Part shown: positions 33,366-43,224 of the stretch, piece by piece
Numbering within the stretch: position 1 is the stretch's first letter
Layout: every line of letters begins with the position of its first letter
NCBI GenBank assembly: GCA_012842085.1
Contig: DUTM01000002.1
Location: forward strand, 37,884-101,883
Source of the DNA: Mycobacteriales bacterium
GTDB taxonomy: Bacteria > Actinomycetota > Actinomycetes > Mycobacteriales > Mycobacteriaceae
DNA: 64,000 nucleotides
Direction of reading: 5' to 3'
Notes under the pieces: model-generated
What the model saw: only the letters and a program-made list of their open reading frames with translations
Told to the model about the DNA's origin: nothing
The model's database searches: none
Made by a program: the position numbers and the translations under genes

Positions 33366-35201
33366 CTAGTCGATAATGCCGTAGAGGCGCTCCCAGTTCT
33401 GGCGGGCAGTGAACGCCAGGAAACTGTTGCGGTAGTCGTCCGCAATGCGGGGTGCTTCTTTGCGGAAACGGCGAATCAGTTTCTTCAGCTTCTTGCGCTG
33501 CTGCTTATCCAGTTCCTTGTTGAAGCGGCGATGGCGCACCATCTCCTGCGACGCGTCCGTCACGTACACGTCCTCGTAGAGGGAGGTGTTGTACCAGGGG
33601 GCGTCCTCGAAGGAGAGAATGGTGGGGCCCGGGATGCGGCGACCCAGCATTGTGGTGAGCATGCGCTTCCACGTCACCAGCTTCTTTTTGGAAGGCTCGG
33701 GGGCGGTGCGGCTGACGCGCGCCACTGACGGCACACTTTCGATACCGATGGGGCGGGTCTCCGGGTAGGCGGCACGGCCCTTATTGATTTCAGCCACGGC
33801 TTTCTGGCCACCGTCGTAGAGGGTGCGGGGGCCTTCCAGGAAGGCTTCCACCGCTGCCATGTGGGTGTAGGCCAGGCCGTATTGCATGCCGAGGATTTCG
33901 TGGCGAATATCCATGAGGGTGGCTTCCGCCAGTGCCTTATGGTCGAACTCGGGGTTGAGGGCAGCGGTTATGAGGCCGTTGCGCATGGCGAAGAAGTGGC
34001 CGAAACCGTCCACATCTTTCCAGTAGAAGTCGGCGTGCCAAACGGCGGCACCGGGGAGAGTAATGGTGGGGATACCCATGCGGCGGCCGCGCAGCGAATA
34101 TTCAACATCATCCCACTGGAAGAAGAACGGGATGGGAAGACCAATATGGTCCACCACCTCGGAGGGGATGAGGCACGACCACCAACCGTTGTATTCGGCT
34201 TCCACGCGGCGCTCCGGCAGCTCGCCCTCCACCATGCTGGTGTCGGTGACGACATGCGGGTCGGTGGGGACGCCACGCTTCAAGGTGGTCAGGTCCACAC
34301 CTTCGGCGGAGGCCAGCAGGTAGTCGGGGTTGAAGAGGAACATCATTTGCGCGCCCACAATGCTGGGCTGGCGGGTGAGCGCAGCGAAGGAACGCATCCG
34401 CAGCACCGTTTCCGGCTCGACACGGACATCATCATCCATCAGCAGCACATCCACCGGGGAGCCGCCCTTGTCCCGGGAGGTGGCTTCGTAGATGCCGCGG
34501 GTGAAACCGCCGGAGCCGCCCAGGTTGGGTTGCTCGATGTAGTGGAGGGCGCTGCCGAATTTTTGGGCAGCCTCCTGGTAGACCTTCTCGTCTTTCACCT
34601 GTTGGTCGCCCTGGTCGGTGACGTAAAGTTCGTCGATCAGTTTGCGGATACGGTCATCCTCCGACAAGGCCTTGACGGTGGCGGCGCAGTCCCCTGGGCG
34701 GTTATAGGTGCAGATGGCGATGGCGAAACGGCGCCGCTCCGGACTTTGGTTGGCGTCGTGGCGGGCGACGGCTGCAGCACGCCACTCCACATCGGATACG
34801 GTGGCTTCCCCGTCTTGTGCGACAACCTCCAACCAGAGGGCACCCCCATCCAGGAAGCTGGTGAGCGGCGCACTCAAACTGAAGTTTCCGGAACCCTCCG
34901 CCACATATTCGCTAAGGGTGCGTTCGTGTCCGGCAATGTCGGAGGCGCGCACCAAAATAGTGGTGTGGGTGTCTTCGGCGGCGGTGATGGTGCCGCGGAT
35001 ATTCACGCTGAGCACGCGGGTCCAGCGCTGCCAGTAGGAGGCTGCGAAACGGCCAAAGTAGGTATTGGTGGTGACGCTGCCGCCGGCCTGCAAAGTGATG
35101 CTGTGGCGGGTCCGAATCGCTAAACCGGTTTCGTTTTTGGCGTAGAGATCTTCATTGACCCAGGCACGGGGGCCACTAAATAGTGTGCGCTGCAGCAGCA
35201 T
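33366..35201 (-). CDS. glfT2: Galactofuranosyltransferase GlfT2
   Basis: A 611-residue processive GT2 polymerase that builds the alternating beta-1,5/beta-1,6 galactan. ATG 35201 follows GGAAGG by seven bases; with this start the metal-binding DDD falls at residues 256-258, the same numbers as in M. tuberculosis GlfT2, which supports the choice over GTG 35216. Other hallmarks are the N-terminal beta-barrel (about 1-145), AICTYNRPGDC, NLGGSGGFTRG, FFFQWDDVEYSLR with the catalytic acidic cluster, and WHADFYWKD. The C-terminal helical part mediates tetramerisation in the homologue. In M. tuberculosis glfT2 lies near ubiA; here it is about 22 kb from it. Confidence 0.95.
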   Translation of the reverse strand: MLLQRTLFSGPRAWVNEDLYAKNETGLAIRTRHSITLQAGGSVTTNTYFGRFAASYWQRWTRVLSVNIRGTITAAEDTHTTILVRASDIAGHERTLSEYVAEGSGNFSLSAPLTSFLDGGALWLEVVAQDGEATVSDVEWRAAAVARHDANQSPERRRFAIAICTYNRPGDCAATVKALSEDDRIRKLIDELYVTDQGDQQVKDEKVYQEAAQKFGSALHYIEQPNLGGSGGFTRGIYEATSRDKGGSPVDVLLMDDDVRVEPETVLRMRSFAALTRQPSIVGAQMMFLFNPDYLLASAEGVDLTTLKRGVPTDPHVVTDTSMVEGELPERRVEAEYNGWWSCLIPSEVVDHIGLPIPFFFQWDDVEYSLRGRRMGIPTITLPGAAVWHADFYWKDVDGFGHFFAMRNGLITAALNPEFDHKALAEATLMDIRHEILGMQYGLAYTHMAAVEAFLEGPRTLYDGGQKAVAEINKGRAAYPETRPIGIESVPSVARVSRTAPEPSKKKLVTWKRMLTTMLGRRIPGPTILSFEDAPWYNTSLYEDVYVTDASQEMVRHRRFNKELDKQQRKKLKKLIRRFRKEAPRIADDYRNSFLAFTARQNWERLYGIID

Positions 35202-35366
35202 ATGGACACCTTCCACAAAGGACAGTTGGGACGAGTGGGAATTACTAATAAGCCTAGTCTAGATTGCCTCCCCGGGGGTTGCCGGCACACTCGGGAAGGA
35301 ATTAATCTGAACACAAAACGGTTATGTATTTTGCCAGCACAACCGCCTGCACACTCAAGGATCCGG

Positions 35367-36326
35367 ATGGCACTTTCCGTGTTGAAAAAGAAAATAATTC
35401 CCCTCGCAGCAGCACTCGGGGTGGCGCTCAGTATGGCGCCGGCAGTACCTGCCACAAGTGCCGCCGCCACCGTCACCAAAACTATTTCGTCCACCTGCCG
35501 CACCAACGGTGCCCCCTTGGACTACAACGTGACGAGCCCCAAAAACGACACCATCACCGTCACCACCCCCGACCAGGTGAATGCCGGGGAAGAATACACT
35601 GTCCGGGTCGATTACCAGCCGGAGCGTGCCCCCGGTAATGCCAGCATCGCCACCATCACCAAAATGACGGATGTGGTTATCCGGTTCACCATCGACGACC
35701 CCAGCATTTTTGTGACCGCCCGCCTTGTGGGTGGTGGCCAGAATGTTTACGGCAACCCCGAAATCGCGCTAGTGGGTGACGACAAGCTCATTATTTCGGG
35801 TGTGAATGTGGATGTGGACGGCAAGGACACCAATTGGGCTCCGCCCGCCTTCGAGATGGTGTTGCGCGCCAAAGGTGGCGGCAACGCCCCCACCCTGCAC
35901 CCCACAGTGGAGGGACCCGCCGGGCAGTTCAACAATCCCCAGAACTTTTTCACCGCCAAAACGGTAGCCTCCACCCGCTTCGGCACCATGGCGGTGCAGA
36001 TGAACTGCCAAGCCCTCAGCTCCACCAATACGCTGGCTGCGGTGCCGGTCGTGGGGAGCGTCCCCGGCAACTCCAGCAGCACCCGCACCTCGCGCAAGTC
36101 CACCAAAACCAGCAAGAACCGCTCCACTACGCGATCCTCCCAGCAGGACTCCAGCGAAATGACCGACGACAACACCGAGTTGAAGGTGCTGGAGGAAGAT
36201 ATTTACACCGACCCCGATTTCGAGCCGGTCAGCATGCCCATGTGGGCGAACATTCTTATTGTGTTGATTCTGCTGGGTGTGGGCGGAGTCGTGGTGTACG
36301 GCCTGTATCGGCGCAAAAAGAAGTAA
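35367..36326 (+). CDS. Secreted, C-terminally membrane-anchored protein of unknown function
   Basis: A 319-residue protein starting at ATG 35367, with a signal peptide (VLKKKIIPLAAALGVALSM ... SAA); the frame is open to 35202 but that part overlaps the divergent glfT2 start. The mature domain (about residues 30-225) is beta-rich with two Cys (SSTCRTNG and QMNCQAL) likely paired. A Ser/Thr/Arg/Lys-rich linker, an acidic stretch and one C-terminal helix (about 293-314) ending in RRKKK follow. The topology is that of a surface protein held by a C-terminal anchor; no LPXTG motif is visible. I do not recognise the domain. Its last 71 bases overlap the convergent GT87 gene. Confidence 0.65.
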   Translation: MALSVLKKKIIPLAAALGVALSMAPAVPATSAAATVTKTISSTCRTNGAPLDYNVTSPKNDTITVTTPDQVNAGEEYTVRVDYQPERAPGNASIATITKMTDVVIRFTIDDPSIFVTARLVGGGQNVYGNPEIALVGDDKLIISGVNVDVDGKDTNWAPPAFEMVLRAKGGGNAPTLHPTVEGPAGQFNNPQNFFTAKTVASTRFGTMAVQMNCQALSSTNTLAAVPVVGSVPGNSSSTRTSRKSTKTSKNRSTTRSSQQDSSEMTDDNTELKVLEEDIYTDPDFEPVSMPMWANILIVLILLGVGGVVVYGLYRRKKK

Positions 36327-37515
36327 ACGCCGCAACCGTTAGGACCGCCGGATAAATCAGGTAGCCGAAGCGGCTGGCCGGCATCAGCAGCATGGCAGTC
36401 AGTAGTCCCACCGCCGAAACCGCATAGGCGCGGGTGATGGTGCGGGGTGGTTGCCAGAACATCCACGCCACAATCAGGAACACCGCCACCACTAGGAAGC
36501 CCAACACCACCGATTTTCCGGCCGGGCCAATATTGGAGATCAGCTGGCCCGGGGTGCCGCCTTGGGCGCTGGAGGTGACGCGGGAGAGCCCCAACGGATA
36601 GCGGATGACGTTCTCCAGGAAGGCTTCCTTATTGATACCGAACGCCGGCACATAAACTGCTACCAAGCTAATGAGAGTGGCACCCAGGAAAAGGGGACCG
36701 TGGCTGCGTTTCCGGCCGGGGCGACAGAACGCGAAAACGGCGGCCACCACCACTACCGGGAAGGCAGTCAGTTTCATACCGGCGGCAGTGGCAGCAATCA
36801 GTCCTCCGATGAAGGATTGTCCGCGCCACACCGCCACCATTGCCCACACCATGAGCGCCACGATGAGGGCATCAATACCGGCGGCCACAAAGTTCATGGT
36901 GACCGGTGGGGCAGCCGCCAACAGCAGGATTGCGCCGTGGGGGATGCGGGGACGGTCCGCCATGTACCAGGCAACCCAGAGCACCAGCAGGGTAGCGAGC
37001 AGGAAAAACCAGCGAGCATCCGTCCACCAGTGGCTGCCGAAAATGGCGCGCGGCACACCGAACACACTCAGCAGCGGCGAATACGGGTTGTAGTGCCACA
37101 CCTGGGGGTGGGCGAGGGTCGCAATATCAAGGTAGGGGGTGCCGTGTTGGAGGAAAAGCTCCCCGCCGCGCTCCACCACCGCGGTTTCCATATTGGCGCC
37201 GCACTCTTTGGCAACACCGGTGCAGCCCGCCTGCGCCCGGTACACAATGCCCCCAATTGTGGATACGAGTGCCGATGCGGCCACAAAAAATGTGAAGAAA
37301 GGCGTCCGCAGACGACCCCTGGAAAACGCCAAACCAAGCGCCGTCACCACCCCCGCAACAGCTGTGACGGAACCCCAAATACGGTAGGAGACAACATCTG
37401 TGGCGACCCCGAAAGCACACAGGGTGGCGTAGAGGACGACCCCAACAAGAACCAGGACATCCCAATACATGGGCGGGTTGATTATTTTTTCCCGCTGCTG
37501 AGAGCTGCTCGACAT
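36256..37515 (-). CDS. GT87-type polyprenol-dependent sugar transferase (DUF2029)
   Basis: A 419-residue GT-C membrane protein. About ten hydrophobic helices; an early extracytoplasmic loop contains TPYLDIATLAHPQVWHYNPYSPLLS, matching the GT87 pattern in which an acidic residue and a Y-PP/P-L segment follow the second helix. GT87 members in Mycobacteriales include mannosyltransferases of PIM/lipomannan synthesis and the arabinofuranosyltransferase AftC; the donor here cannot be decided. The C-terminal tail overlaps the preceding plus-strand gene tail to tail by 71 bp. It is divergent from dprE1 with about 100 bp between. Confidence 0.75.
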   Translation of the reverse strand: MSSSSQQREKIINPPMYWDVLVLVGVVLYATLCAFGVATDVVSYRIWGSVTAVAGVVTALGLAFSRGRLRTPFFTFFVAASALVSTIGGIVYRAQAGCTGVAKECGANMETAVVERGGELFLQHGTPYLDIATLAHPQVWHYNPYSPLLSVFGVPRAIFGSHWWTDARWFFLLATLLVLWVAWYMADRPRIPHGAILLLAAAPPVTMNFVAAGIDALIVALMVWAMVAVWRGQSFIGGLIAATAAGMKLTAFPVVVVAAVFAFCRPGRKRSHGPLFLGATLISLVAVYVPAFGINKEAFLENVIRYPLGLSRVTSSAQGGTPGQLISNIGPAGKSVVLGFLVVAVFLIVAWMFWQPPRTITRAYAVSAVGLLTAMLLMPASRFGYLIYPAVLTVAAFTSFCADTGRTPRLRPHPAESTQ

Positions 37516-37615
37516 GCTTTTATCTTAGCGTCGAAGTTCACAGTGTTGGAGATATGGCGTTTTGCAGAAGGCGGGTAAACTAGAACGGAACTATGACTTT
37601 CTGGAGGACACAATC

Positions 37616-39067
37616 GTGAGCAGCCTCTCAAACGCTACACAAAACTCCCGCTACAACCTGGAGACCAAGGCGGAAAAACTGGTCGGCTGGGGACGCACCC
37701 AACCGTCCGTCGCCCAAGTACTGTCCACCTCCGATCCGGAGGAAGTTATCCGCGCAGTCCAAATGGTGGCGGAAGACAACGAAACCAAACCCAGCTACCT
37801 GAAACGCGGCATTATCCCCCGCGGCCGGGGACGTTCCTACGGTGACCCCGCCCTTAACGGTGGCGGCCTGGTGGTCGACATGGAGCCGATCAACAAGATC
37901 CACAGCATCGACCCCGACACCGCCATGGTGGATGTCGACGGCGGTGTGACCCTCGACCAGCTGATGAAAGCCGCCCTCCCCTACGGCCTGTGGGTCCCGG
38001 TACTGCCCGGCACCCGCCAGGTGACCATCGGTGGCGCTATCGGCCCGGACATTCACGGCAAAAACCACCACTCTGCCGGCTCCTTCGGCGACCATGTTCG
38101 CAGCATGGAGCTGCTGGTGGCGGACGGCCGCGTCCTTCACCTTGAGCCCAATGGCACCCCGGACGACCCGGATGGCAGCATCTTCTGGGCCACCATCGGC
38201 GGCATGGGCCTCACCGGCATTATTATGCGCGCCACCATCGAAATGACGCGCACCGAAACCGCCTACTTCATTGCCGACGGCGACGTCACCCACTCCCTGG
38301 ATGAAACCATCGCCTTCCACTCGGACGGCTCCGAAGTGAACTACACCTACAGTTCCGCCTGGTTCGACGCCATCAGCGCGCCCCCGAAACTGGGCCAAGC
38401 CACCATCAGCCGTGGTTCCCTCGCCACCTTGGAGCAGCTAGAAGAGTATGCCCCCAAGTTGGCGAAAGATCCGCTGAAGTTCAATGCCCCGCAGCTAATG
38501 AGCATGCCGGACATTTTCCCCAACTGGTGGATGAACAAATACACCATGATCGCCATCGGTAAGGCCTACTCCGCATTGGGTGGCACCTACCGCAACCAGA
38601 TCAAGAACTTGACGCAGTTCTACCAGCCCCTCGACCTCATCGACAAGTGGAACGTGGGCTATGGCTCCAACGGCTTCCTGCAGTACCAGTTTGTGGTGCC
38701 GCCAGAGGCTGTGGACCCGTTCAAGGAAATCATTTACGACATTCAGAAATCCGGCCACTACTCGGCTCTGAACGTGTTCAAACTGTTCGGCCCCGGAAAC
38801 AAAGCACCCCTCTCCTACCCGATCCCGGGTTGGAACGTGTGTGTGGACTTCCCGATTAAGGCCGGCTTGGGTGACTTCCTGGACGACCTGGATAAGCGCG
38901 TGCAGGAATTCGGTGGCCGCCTCTACCTGGCGAAAGAATCCCGCACCAGCGCCGAAATGTTCCACAGCATGTACCCGCAGATGGACGACTGGATTGCGAC
39001 CCGTCGCCGTATCGACCCGAATGGTGTGTTCATGTCGGACATGGCACGCCGCCTCGAACTCAACTAG
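37616..39067 (+). CDS. dprE1: Decaprenylphosphoryl-beta-D-ribose 2'-oxidase
   Basis: A 483-residue FAD oxidoreductase that, with DprE2, epimerises decaprenyl-phospho-ribose to decaprenyl-phospho-arabinose, the only arabinose donor for the wall. GTG 37616 has CTGGAGG nine bases upstream; the frame is open to 37562. The VAO-type FAD domain shows [39 protein letters not shown] (the His that covalently holds FAD in relatives is not required here) and [12 protein letters not shown]. The substrate domain has [11 protein letters not shown] with Cys409, equivalent to Cys387 of M. tuberculosis, the residue attacked by benzothiazinone drugs; both the Cys number and total length are 22 larger, so the extra residues are N-terminal. 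DprE2 follows after 30 bp. Confidence 0.96.
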   Translation: MSSLSNATQNSRYNLETKAEKLVGWGRTQPSVAQVLSTSDPEEVIRAVQMVAEDNETKPSYLKRGIIPRGRGRSYGDPALNGGGLVVDMEPINKIHSIDPDTAMVDVDGGVTLDQLMKAALPYGLWVPVLPGTRQVTIGGAIGPDIHGKNHHSAGSFGDHVRSMELLVADGRVLHLEPNGTPDDPDGSIFWATIGGMGLTGIIMRATIEMTRTETAYFIADGDVTHSLDETIAFHSDGSEVNYTYSSAWFDAISAPPKLGQATISRGSLATLEQLEEYAPKLAKDPLKFNAPQLMSMPDIFPNWWMNKYTMIAIGKAYSALGGTYRNQIKNLTQFYQPLDLIDKWNVGYGSNGFLQYQFVVPPEAVDPFKEIIYDIQKSGHYSALNVFKLFGPGNKAPLSYPIPGWNVCVDFPIKAGLGDFLDDLDKRVQEFGGRLYLAKESRTSAEMFHSMYPQMDDWIATRRRIDPNGVFMSDMARRLELN

Positions 39068-39097
39068 CGTATTCGCAGCGCAGGAACGGAGACACAA

Positions 39098-39859
39098 ATG
39101 TTAAACGCTGTAGGCGTACCCCAAAAGATTCTGCTCCTCGGTGGCACCAGCGAAATTGGCTTGGCCATCTGCAGCGAGTACTTGAGCCGCGGACCGGCCG
39201 AAATTGTTTTGGCCGCCATCCCAGGCGATGATGCCCTCGACGATGCTGTGCAGCAGATGAAGGACAAGGGCGCCACCAAGGTGACCACCCTGGACTTCGA
39301 CGCCACCAACTACGACAGCCACCCCGAGGTCATTGACGCCGCTTTCGAAGGCAAAGATGTTGACCTGGCCATTGTGGCTTTCGGTGTGTTGGGGGACAAC
39401 GAAGAGCTGTGGCAGAACCAGAAGAAGGCGGTGCTCGCTGCCGAAATTAACTATGTGGGCGCCGTTTCTGTCGGTGTTCTGCTGGGACAGAAGATGAAGG
39501 CACAGGGCCACGGCCAGATTATTGCCATGAGCTCGGTTGCTGGTGAGCGCGTCCGCCGCACCAACTTCGTCTACGGCTCCACCAAGGCCGGTTTGGATGG
39601 CTTCTACCAGAACCTGGGTGAGGCACTCCGCGAAGATGGTGTCCGCGTGCTGGTCATCCGCCCCGGACAGGTCCGCACCCGCATGTCTGCCGATGTGCCG
39701 GAGGCTCCACTCACCGTCAACAAGGAGGATGTGGCGAAGCAAGCCGTCGAGGCCGTCAACAAGCGCAAGACGCTTATCTGGGCTCCGCCGCTGTTCCGCC
39801 TGGTGATGATCGTGCTGAAGCACATCCCGAAGCCGATCTTCCGCCTGCTGCCGATCTAA
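39098..39859 (+). CDS. dprE2: Decaprenylphosphoryl-2-keto-ribose reductase
   Basis: A 253-residue short-chain dehydrogenase that reduces the keto intermediate made by DprE1. Visible motifs are [14 protein letters not shown] (cofactor loop), LDFDAT, the MSSVAG strand with the catalytic Ser, YGSTKAG with the catalytic Tyr and Lys, and [12 protein letters not shown]-terminal amphipathic helix ([23 protein letters not shown]) probably docks it to the membrane. Immediately follows dprE1; a terminator closes the operon. Confidence 0.95.
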   Translation: MLNAVGVPQKILLLGGTSEIGLAICSEYLSRGPAEIVLAAIPGDDALDDAVQQMKDKGATKVTTLDFDATNYDSHPEVIDAAFEGKDVDLAIVAFGVLGDNEELWQNQKKAVLAAEINYVGAVSVGVLLGQKMKAQGHGQIIAMSSVAGERVRRTNFVYGSTKAGLDGFYQNLGEALREDGVRVLVIRPGQVRTRMSADVPEAPLTVNKEDVAKQAVEAVNKRKTLIWAPPLFRLVMIVLKHIPKPIFRLLPI

Positions 39860-39914
39860 ACAGGTCGCTGGCACAAGCTGGCAGAAAGCTGGCAGTTCGT
39901 AAAACTACATAAAG

Positions 39915-39947
39915 CACCGGGTGGTCCTGTACCACTCGGTGTTTTTT
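39915..39947 (+). terminator. Terminator of dprE1-dprE2
   Basis: A 10-bp stem, CACCGGGTGG (39915-39924) with CCACTCGGTG (39932-39941), with one mismatch-type pair, followed by six T on the plus strand. Confidence 0.88.
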
Positions 39948-40089
39948 AGTTTGTTAGCCCACCTAACGGAAGCTATTTTTGAAATCAACCAACAATAATT
40001 TTTGTTTACTGCGCCGATACTAGGTGTTAGCGCTCGAGGCTCCGTAAACTAACGAGAGAGACCGTCGTCGTTTAGGCCGAGGGAGATCC

Positions 40090-42369
40090 ATGACCAGCAA
40101 CCCACAGGGTGCCACCCGCAGCAATATTGTCGCCAGTGTCACCCTTGTTCTCGGAGGACTCATCGGAGGCACCCTACTGTCGGGCCTGATGCTCTACATC
40201 CTCACCCTCACCCACTTCCCCGCCTTCGGCAACTCGAACTTCATCCGCTCCCTCACCACCTTCGCGCAAGTTGTGTTTGTGCTGTTGACGGTGGCTTCCA
40301 TGCTGTGGGCGCAGCAGGGTCGGCTGGCGCTGCAACGCGGCGAGAAACTCTCCTACTGGCGGACCCACTTCGGCCCCGGAATAGTCGGGTCGGTGCTGGT
40401 GTCGGGCCTGGTTACGGTTTCGCTCGCCCTGCCGCTGGCGGCCACGAAGCTTTATCTGCACGGTATTACCGGCGACCAGGCTTTCCGCGCCCAGTACCTC
40501 ACCCGCCTAACCGACACGGCGCTACTGCAGGATATGGCCTACGCGGATCTGCCGCCCTTCTACCCGGCCGGTTGGTTTTGGCTGGGTGGCCGCTTCGCCA
40601 ACATGCTGGGTTTGGCCGGCTGGGAGGCCTTCAAACCGTGGTCCATTATTTCGATGGCGGCCGTGGCAGCATTCGTCACCGCCTGCTGGGCTCTCATTAC
40701 CCGCCCCGATAAGGGCATTGCGCTAGGTACCGTCACCGCCCTTTTTGCCACCACCTACGGCTCCCCCGAACCATACGCCGGCATTGTGGCCATGGTGATG
40801 CCACTTGTTTTCGTGCTCGCCTGGCAGGCTCTCAACCCCATCGGCGAGCTGCGCCACCAAGGCTGGGGAGCCACTATCCTCACCATGGTGGTACTGGGTC
40901 TAAGTGCCACCACCTACACTCTGTTCACCGCTATTCCAGCAGTGGCAGTGGTGTTGACGGGCATCGGCGTCACCATCTACCGGGCGGTGCAGCGCGGCAA
41001 AGCCCGGGCCCGCAAATCGGTGGAGTACGATTCCAACATTTTCCCGCAAGCCCAAGTGCTTACCCGCCGCTACATGCTGCAGCCGCTGCTGCGGACACTG
41101 GTGATCGGTGTCGGCTCACTACTTATTGCCTTTATTGCGTGGGCACCCTACCTGTTGGGTTCGATTGGCCGCCCCCGCTCCGGCAGCGGGCTGGCCAGCC
41201 ACTACTTGCCCGCCGATGGCGCCACCTTCCTGCTACCCATGTTTAAGACGGACGCCACTGGGTTGCTGTGCCTCATTGGTCTTATCTGGCTGATTGTGAC
41301 GCTGCGCCGCAGCCGCATCGCCCAGGCGTTCCTCATTGGCATTGTTTCCATGTATCTGTGGACGCTGGCCTCCATGAGCGCGGTGGTGTTGGGGTCCACG
41401 CTGCTGGGATTCCGGGTGGCGCTGCCGCTCACTCTCACGTTTGCGCTGGCCGGTATCTGCGGCATTATTGACGGCACCCACCGGATTATCACCCTGCTGA
41501 TCCGCAACGTGGTGGTGAAGCCGTCAACCACCACCAAACAGGTGAACGCCCTGGCCGAGAAACCCCTTGTGGTGTCCGGGGATGAGACGGTGCTGAGTGG
41601 CGCGGATGATGCCGACGCCACCGGCCCGATGGTGCAGATTGAGGACGACTTTACGACCCTGCCGCGCCCGTTCACCTGCCTGGAGCCGCGCACTCGCCGC
41701 TCCTACACCGGTAAGGAACAGCCCCTGCATGTGCGGCGCACCGCCCGCACCACGGTGTCCGTCGTTGGCACTATTGCCGTTCTGATAGGTATTGGTTTTG
41801 CCCAGGACATTCCCATGTCGCTGTCGGACGAAATCCAGATGGCCTACATCGACACTGATGGCGATGGCCAACGCGCCGACCGCTTCCCCGCCGGTATCCC
41901 CTCCTACTATCCGCAGGTGCACGACATCATTATGAAGGATGCGGTGGAGCGCTACGGCAGTGACGTGAAGGAAAGCGAAATTGTGGTGTTGACAACGGAG
42001 GAGCCCCTCCTCGCCTACTACCCGTTCCGGGCTTTCCAGGCAATTAGCCCCCACTATGCGAACCCGCTGGGGCTCTACAACGAGCGCAATGTTTTGATCG
42101 AGAAGTGGGCACTGTCCACCAGCCCGGAGGATCTGCTCCGCCAGCTGGATGCCAGCCCCTTCGCCGCGCCAACGGCTTTCGTTTTCCGACGCGAGGGCGA
42201 CAACTTGAGCCTGCTGATGAGCGAGGATGTGTACCCGAATCAGCCGAACGTGCACGACTACCAGCTGTCGTTTTCGGCGGCGCTCTTCGACAGCAAATGC
42301 TTCGCGGTGCACGAGGTGGGGCCGTTGACGGTGATTACCAGGCTCTGTGACTCCGCCAGCGAGGCCTAA
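40090..42369 (+). CDS. aftA: Arabinofuranosyltransferase AftA
   Basis: A 759-residue GT85 (GT-C) membrane enzyme that puts the first arabinofuranose on galactan, using decaprenyl-phospho-arabinose. The signature loop GDQAFRAQYLTRLTDTALLQDMAYADLPPFYPAGWFW (about residues 136-172) is the strongest evidence. Many helices follow to about residue 470; a cytosolic-looking loop (about 470-555) and one more helix lead to an extracytoplasmic C-terminal domain. Length is longer than the usual 640-680. An ATG with GGGAGATCC upstream starts the gene, after about 140 bp of promoter region. First gene of the arabinan cluster. Confidence 0.93.
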   Translation: MTSNPQGATRSNIVASVTLVLGGLIGGTLLSGLMLYILTLTHFPAFGNSNFIRSLTTFAQVVFVLLTVASMLWAQQGRLALQRGEKLSYWRTHFGPGIVGSVLVSGLVTVSLALPLAATKLYLHGITGDQAFRAQYLTRLTDTALLQDMAYADLPPFYPAGWFWLGGRFANMLGLAGWEAFKPWSIISMAAVAAFVTACWALITRPDKGIALGTVTALFATTYGSPEPYAGIVAMVMPLVFVLAWQALNPIGELRHQGWGATILTMVVLGLSATTYTLFTAIPAVAVVLTGIGVTIYRAVQRGKARARKSVEYDSNIFPQAQVLTRRYMLQPLLRTLVIGVGSLLIAFIAWAPYLLGSIGRPRSGSGLASHYLPADGATFLLPMFKTDATGLLCLIGLIWLIVTLRRSRIAQAFLIGIVSMYLWTLASMSAVVLGSTLLGFRVALPLTLTFALAGICGIIDGTHRIITLLIRNVVVKPSTTTKQVNALAEKPLVVSGDETVLSGADDADATGPMVQIEDDFTTLPRPFTCLEPRTRRSYTGKEQPLHVRRTARTTVSVVGTIAVLIGIGFAQDIPMSLSDEIQMAYIDTDGDGQRADRFPAGIPSYYPQVHDIIMKDAVERYGSDVKESEIVVLTTEEPLLAYYPFRAFQAISPHYANPLGLYNERNVLIEKWALSTSPEDLLRQLDASPFAAPTAFVFRREGDNLSLLMSEDVYPNQPNVHDYQLSFSAALFDSKCFAVHEVGPLTVITRLCDSASEA

Positions 42370-42434
42370 AGCCCCCACAATCCTTCCGAAAAGGGAATAA
42401 TGGGGGGTATGACCAGCGCGGAAGGCACTCTCGA

Positions 42435-43178
42435 ATGCGATTCACATTAGCTCCCGATGCGAAGCGGTACACCTTCGACGTAGTTGGCGAACAGTACTAC
42501 GAAAAAGCGGAAAAGATTCTGCACGATAAAGCAGCTGCCGCAGGAGGCAGCTGTGTTCTGGAATTTGAACTCATCCCAGAGCCGGACAACCCGCACGACG
42601 ATCATGCGATCAGTGTCCGCTACCAGGATGAGGTTGTTGGCTATATTCCGCGCTCCCGGAACAGAAGTATCTGGAGCGACGTCACCCGCGTGCTAGCGAG
42701 CGGATACATTCCGGTAGCCATGGGCCAAGTTGAGGCGTGGGGCAACGGCTCTTCCGCAAGTGTCGCATTGGCGTTGGGCGGCGGACGGAACATGCTGGGG
42801 GACGAGTCCGATCTGCTACCTGCACAGAGGGGCGGCTACACCCCTCCTGATGCCTACGGCATTGCCGCAACGTTGCCGATCCCTCCTCCCCAGCACACAA
42901 AACTGGCTAGACCGGTGGAGAATTCTTTCTTCCAAAACCGAACTGCACTTGCCCCACCACCTCCCCCACCCGGGAGACGCGCCTCCGGGGGGCTGGAGCC
43001 GAAACATAAAGCCACCCTCATCATGCTTATTCTGCTGGTGGTGGTGGCGCTGGTGTTTATCTTCTGGACGTGGATCGTAGAGGCCGTCAAAATTATTCTT
43101 GGCCTCATTATTTTCTTCTTCATGCTCATGGTCGATGCCATAATGGGCCGCGGTAAAAAGGGGAACCGCCGGAGCTAG
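42435..43178 (+). CDS. HIRAN-domain protein with C-terminal membrane helices
   Basis: A 247-residue protein. Residues 12-105 match a HIRAN domain: FDVVGEQYY, LIPEPDNPHDDHAISV and EVVGYIPRSRN are the usual conserved blocks. A Pro-rich linker (about 145-180, with six consecutive Pro) leads to two hydrophobic segments at about 194-214 and 217-236 and a basic end. HIRAN domains bind DNA ends in HLTF/Rad5-type proteins and also occur alone in bacteria; attachment to a membrane anchor is unusual. It lies 65 bp after aftA and 46 bp before emb 1, so it is likely transcribed with them. Role unknown. Confidence 0.72.
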   Translation: MRFTLAPDAKRYTFDVVGEQYYEKAEKILHDKAAAAGGSCVLEFELIPEPDNPHDDHAISVRYQDEVVGYIPRSRNRSIWSDVTRVLASGYIPVAMGQVEAWGNGSSASVALALGGGRNMLGDESDLLPAQRGGYTPPDAYGIAATLPIPPPQHTKLARPVENSFFQNRTALAPPPPPPGRRASGGLEPKHKATLIMLILLVVVALVFIFWTWIVEAVKIILGLIIFFFMLMVDAIMGRGKKGNRRS

Positions 43179-43224
43179 CCCTCCTAAACTCACAAAAAGT
43201 CCCTGCATTTACTAGGCTTAAGAG

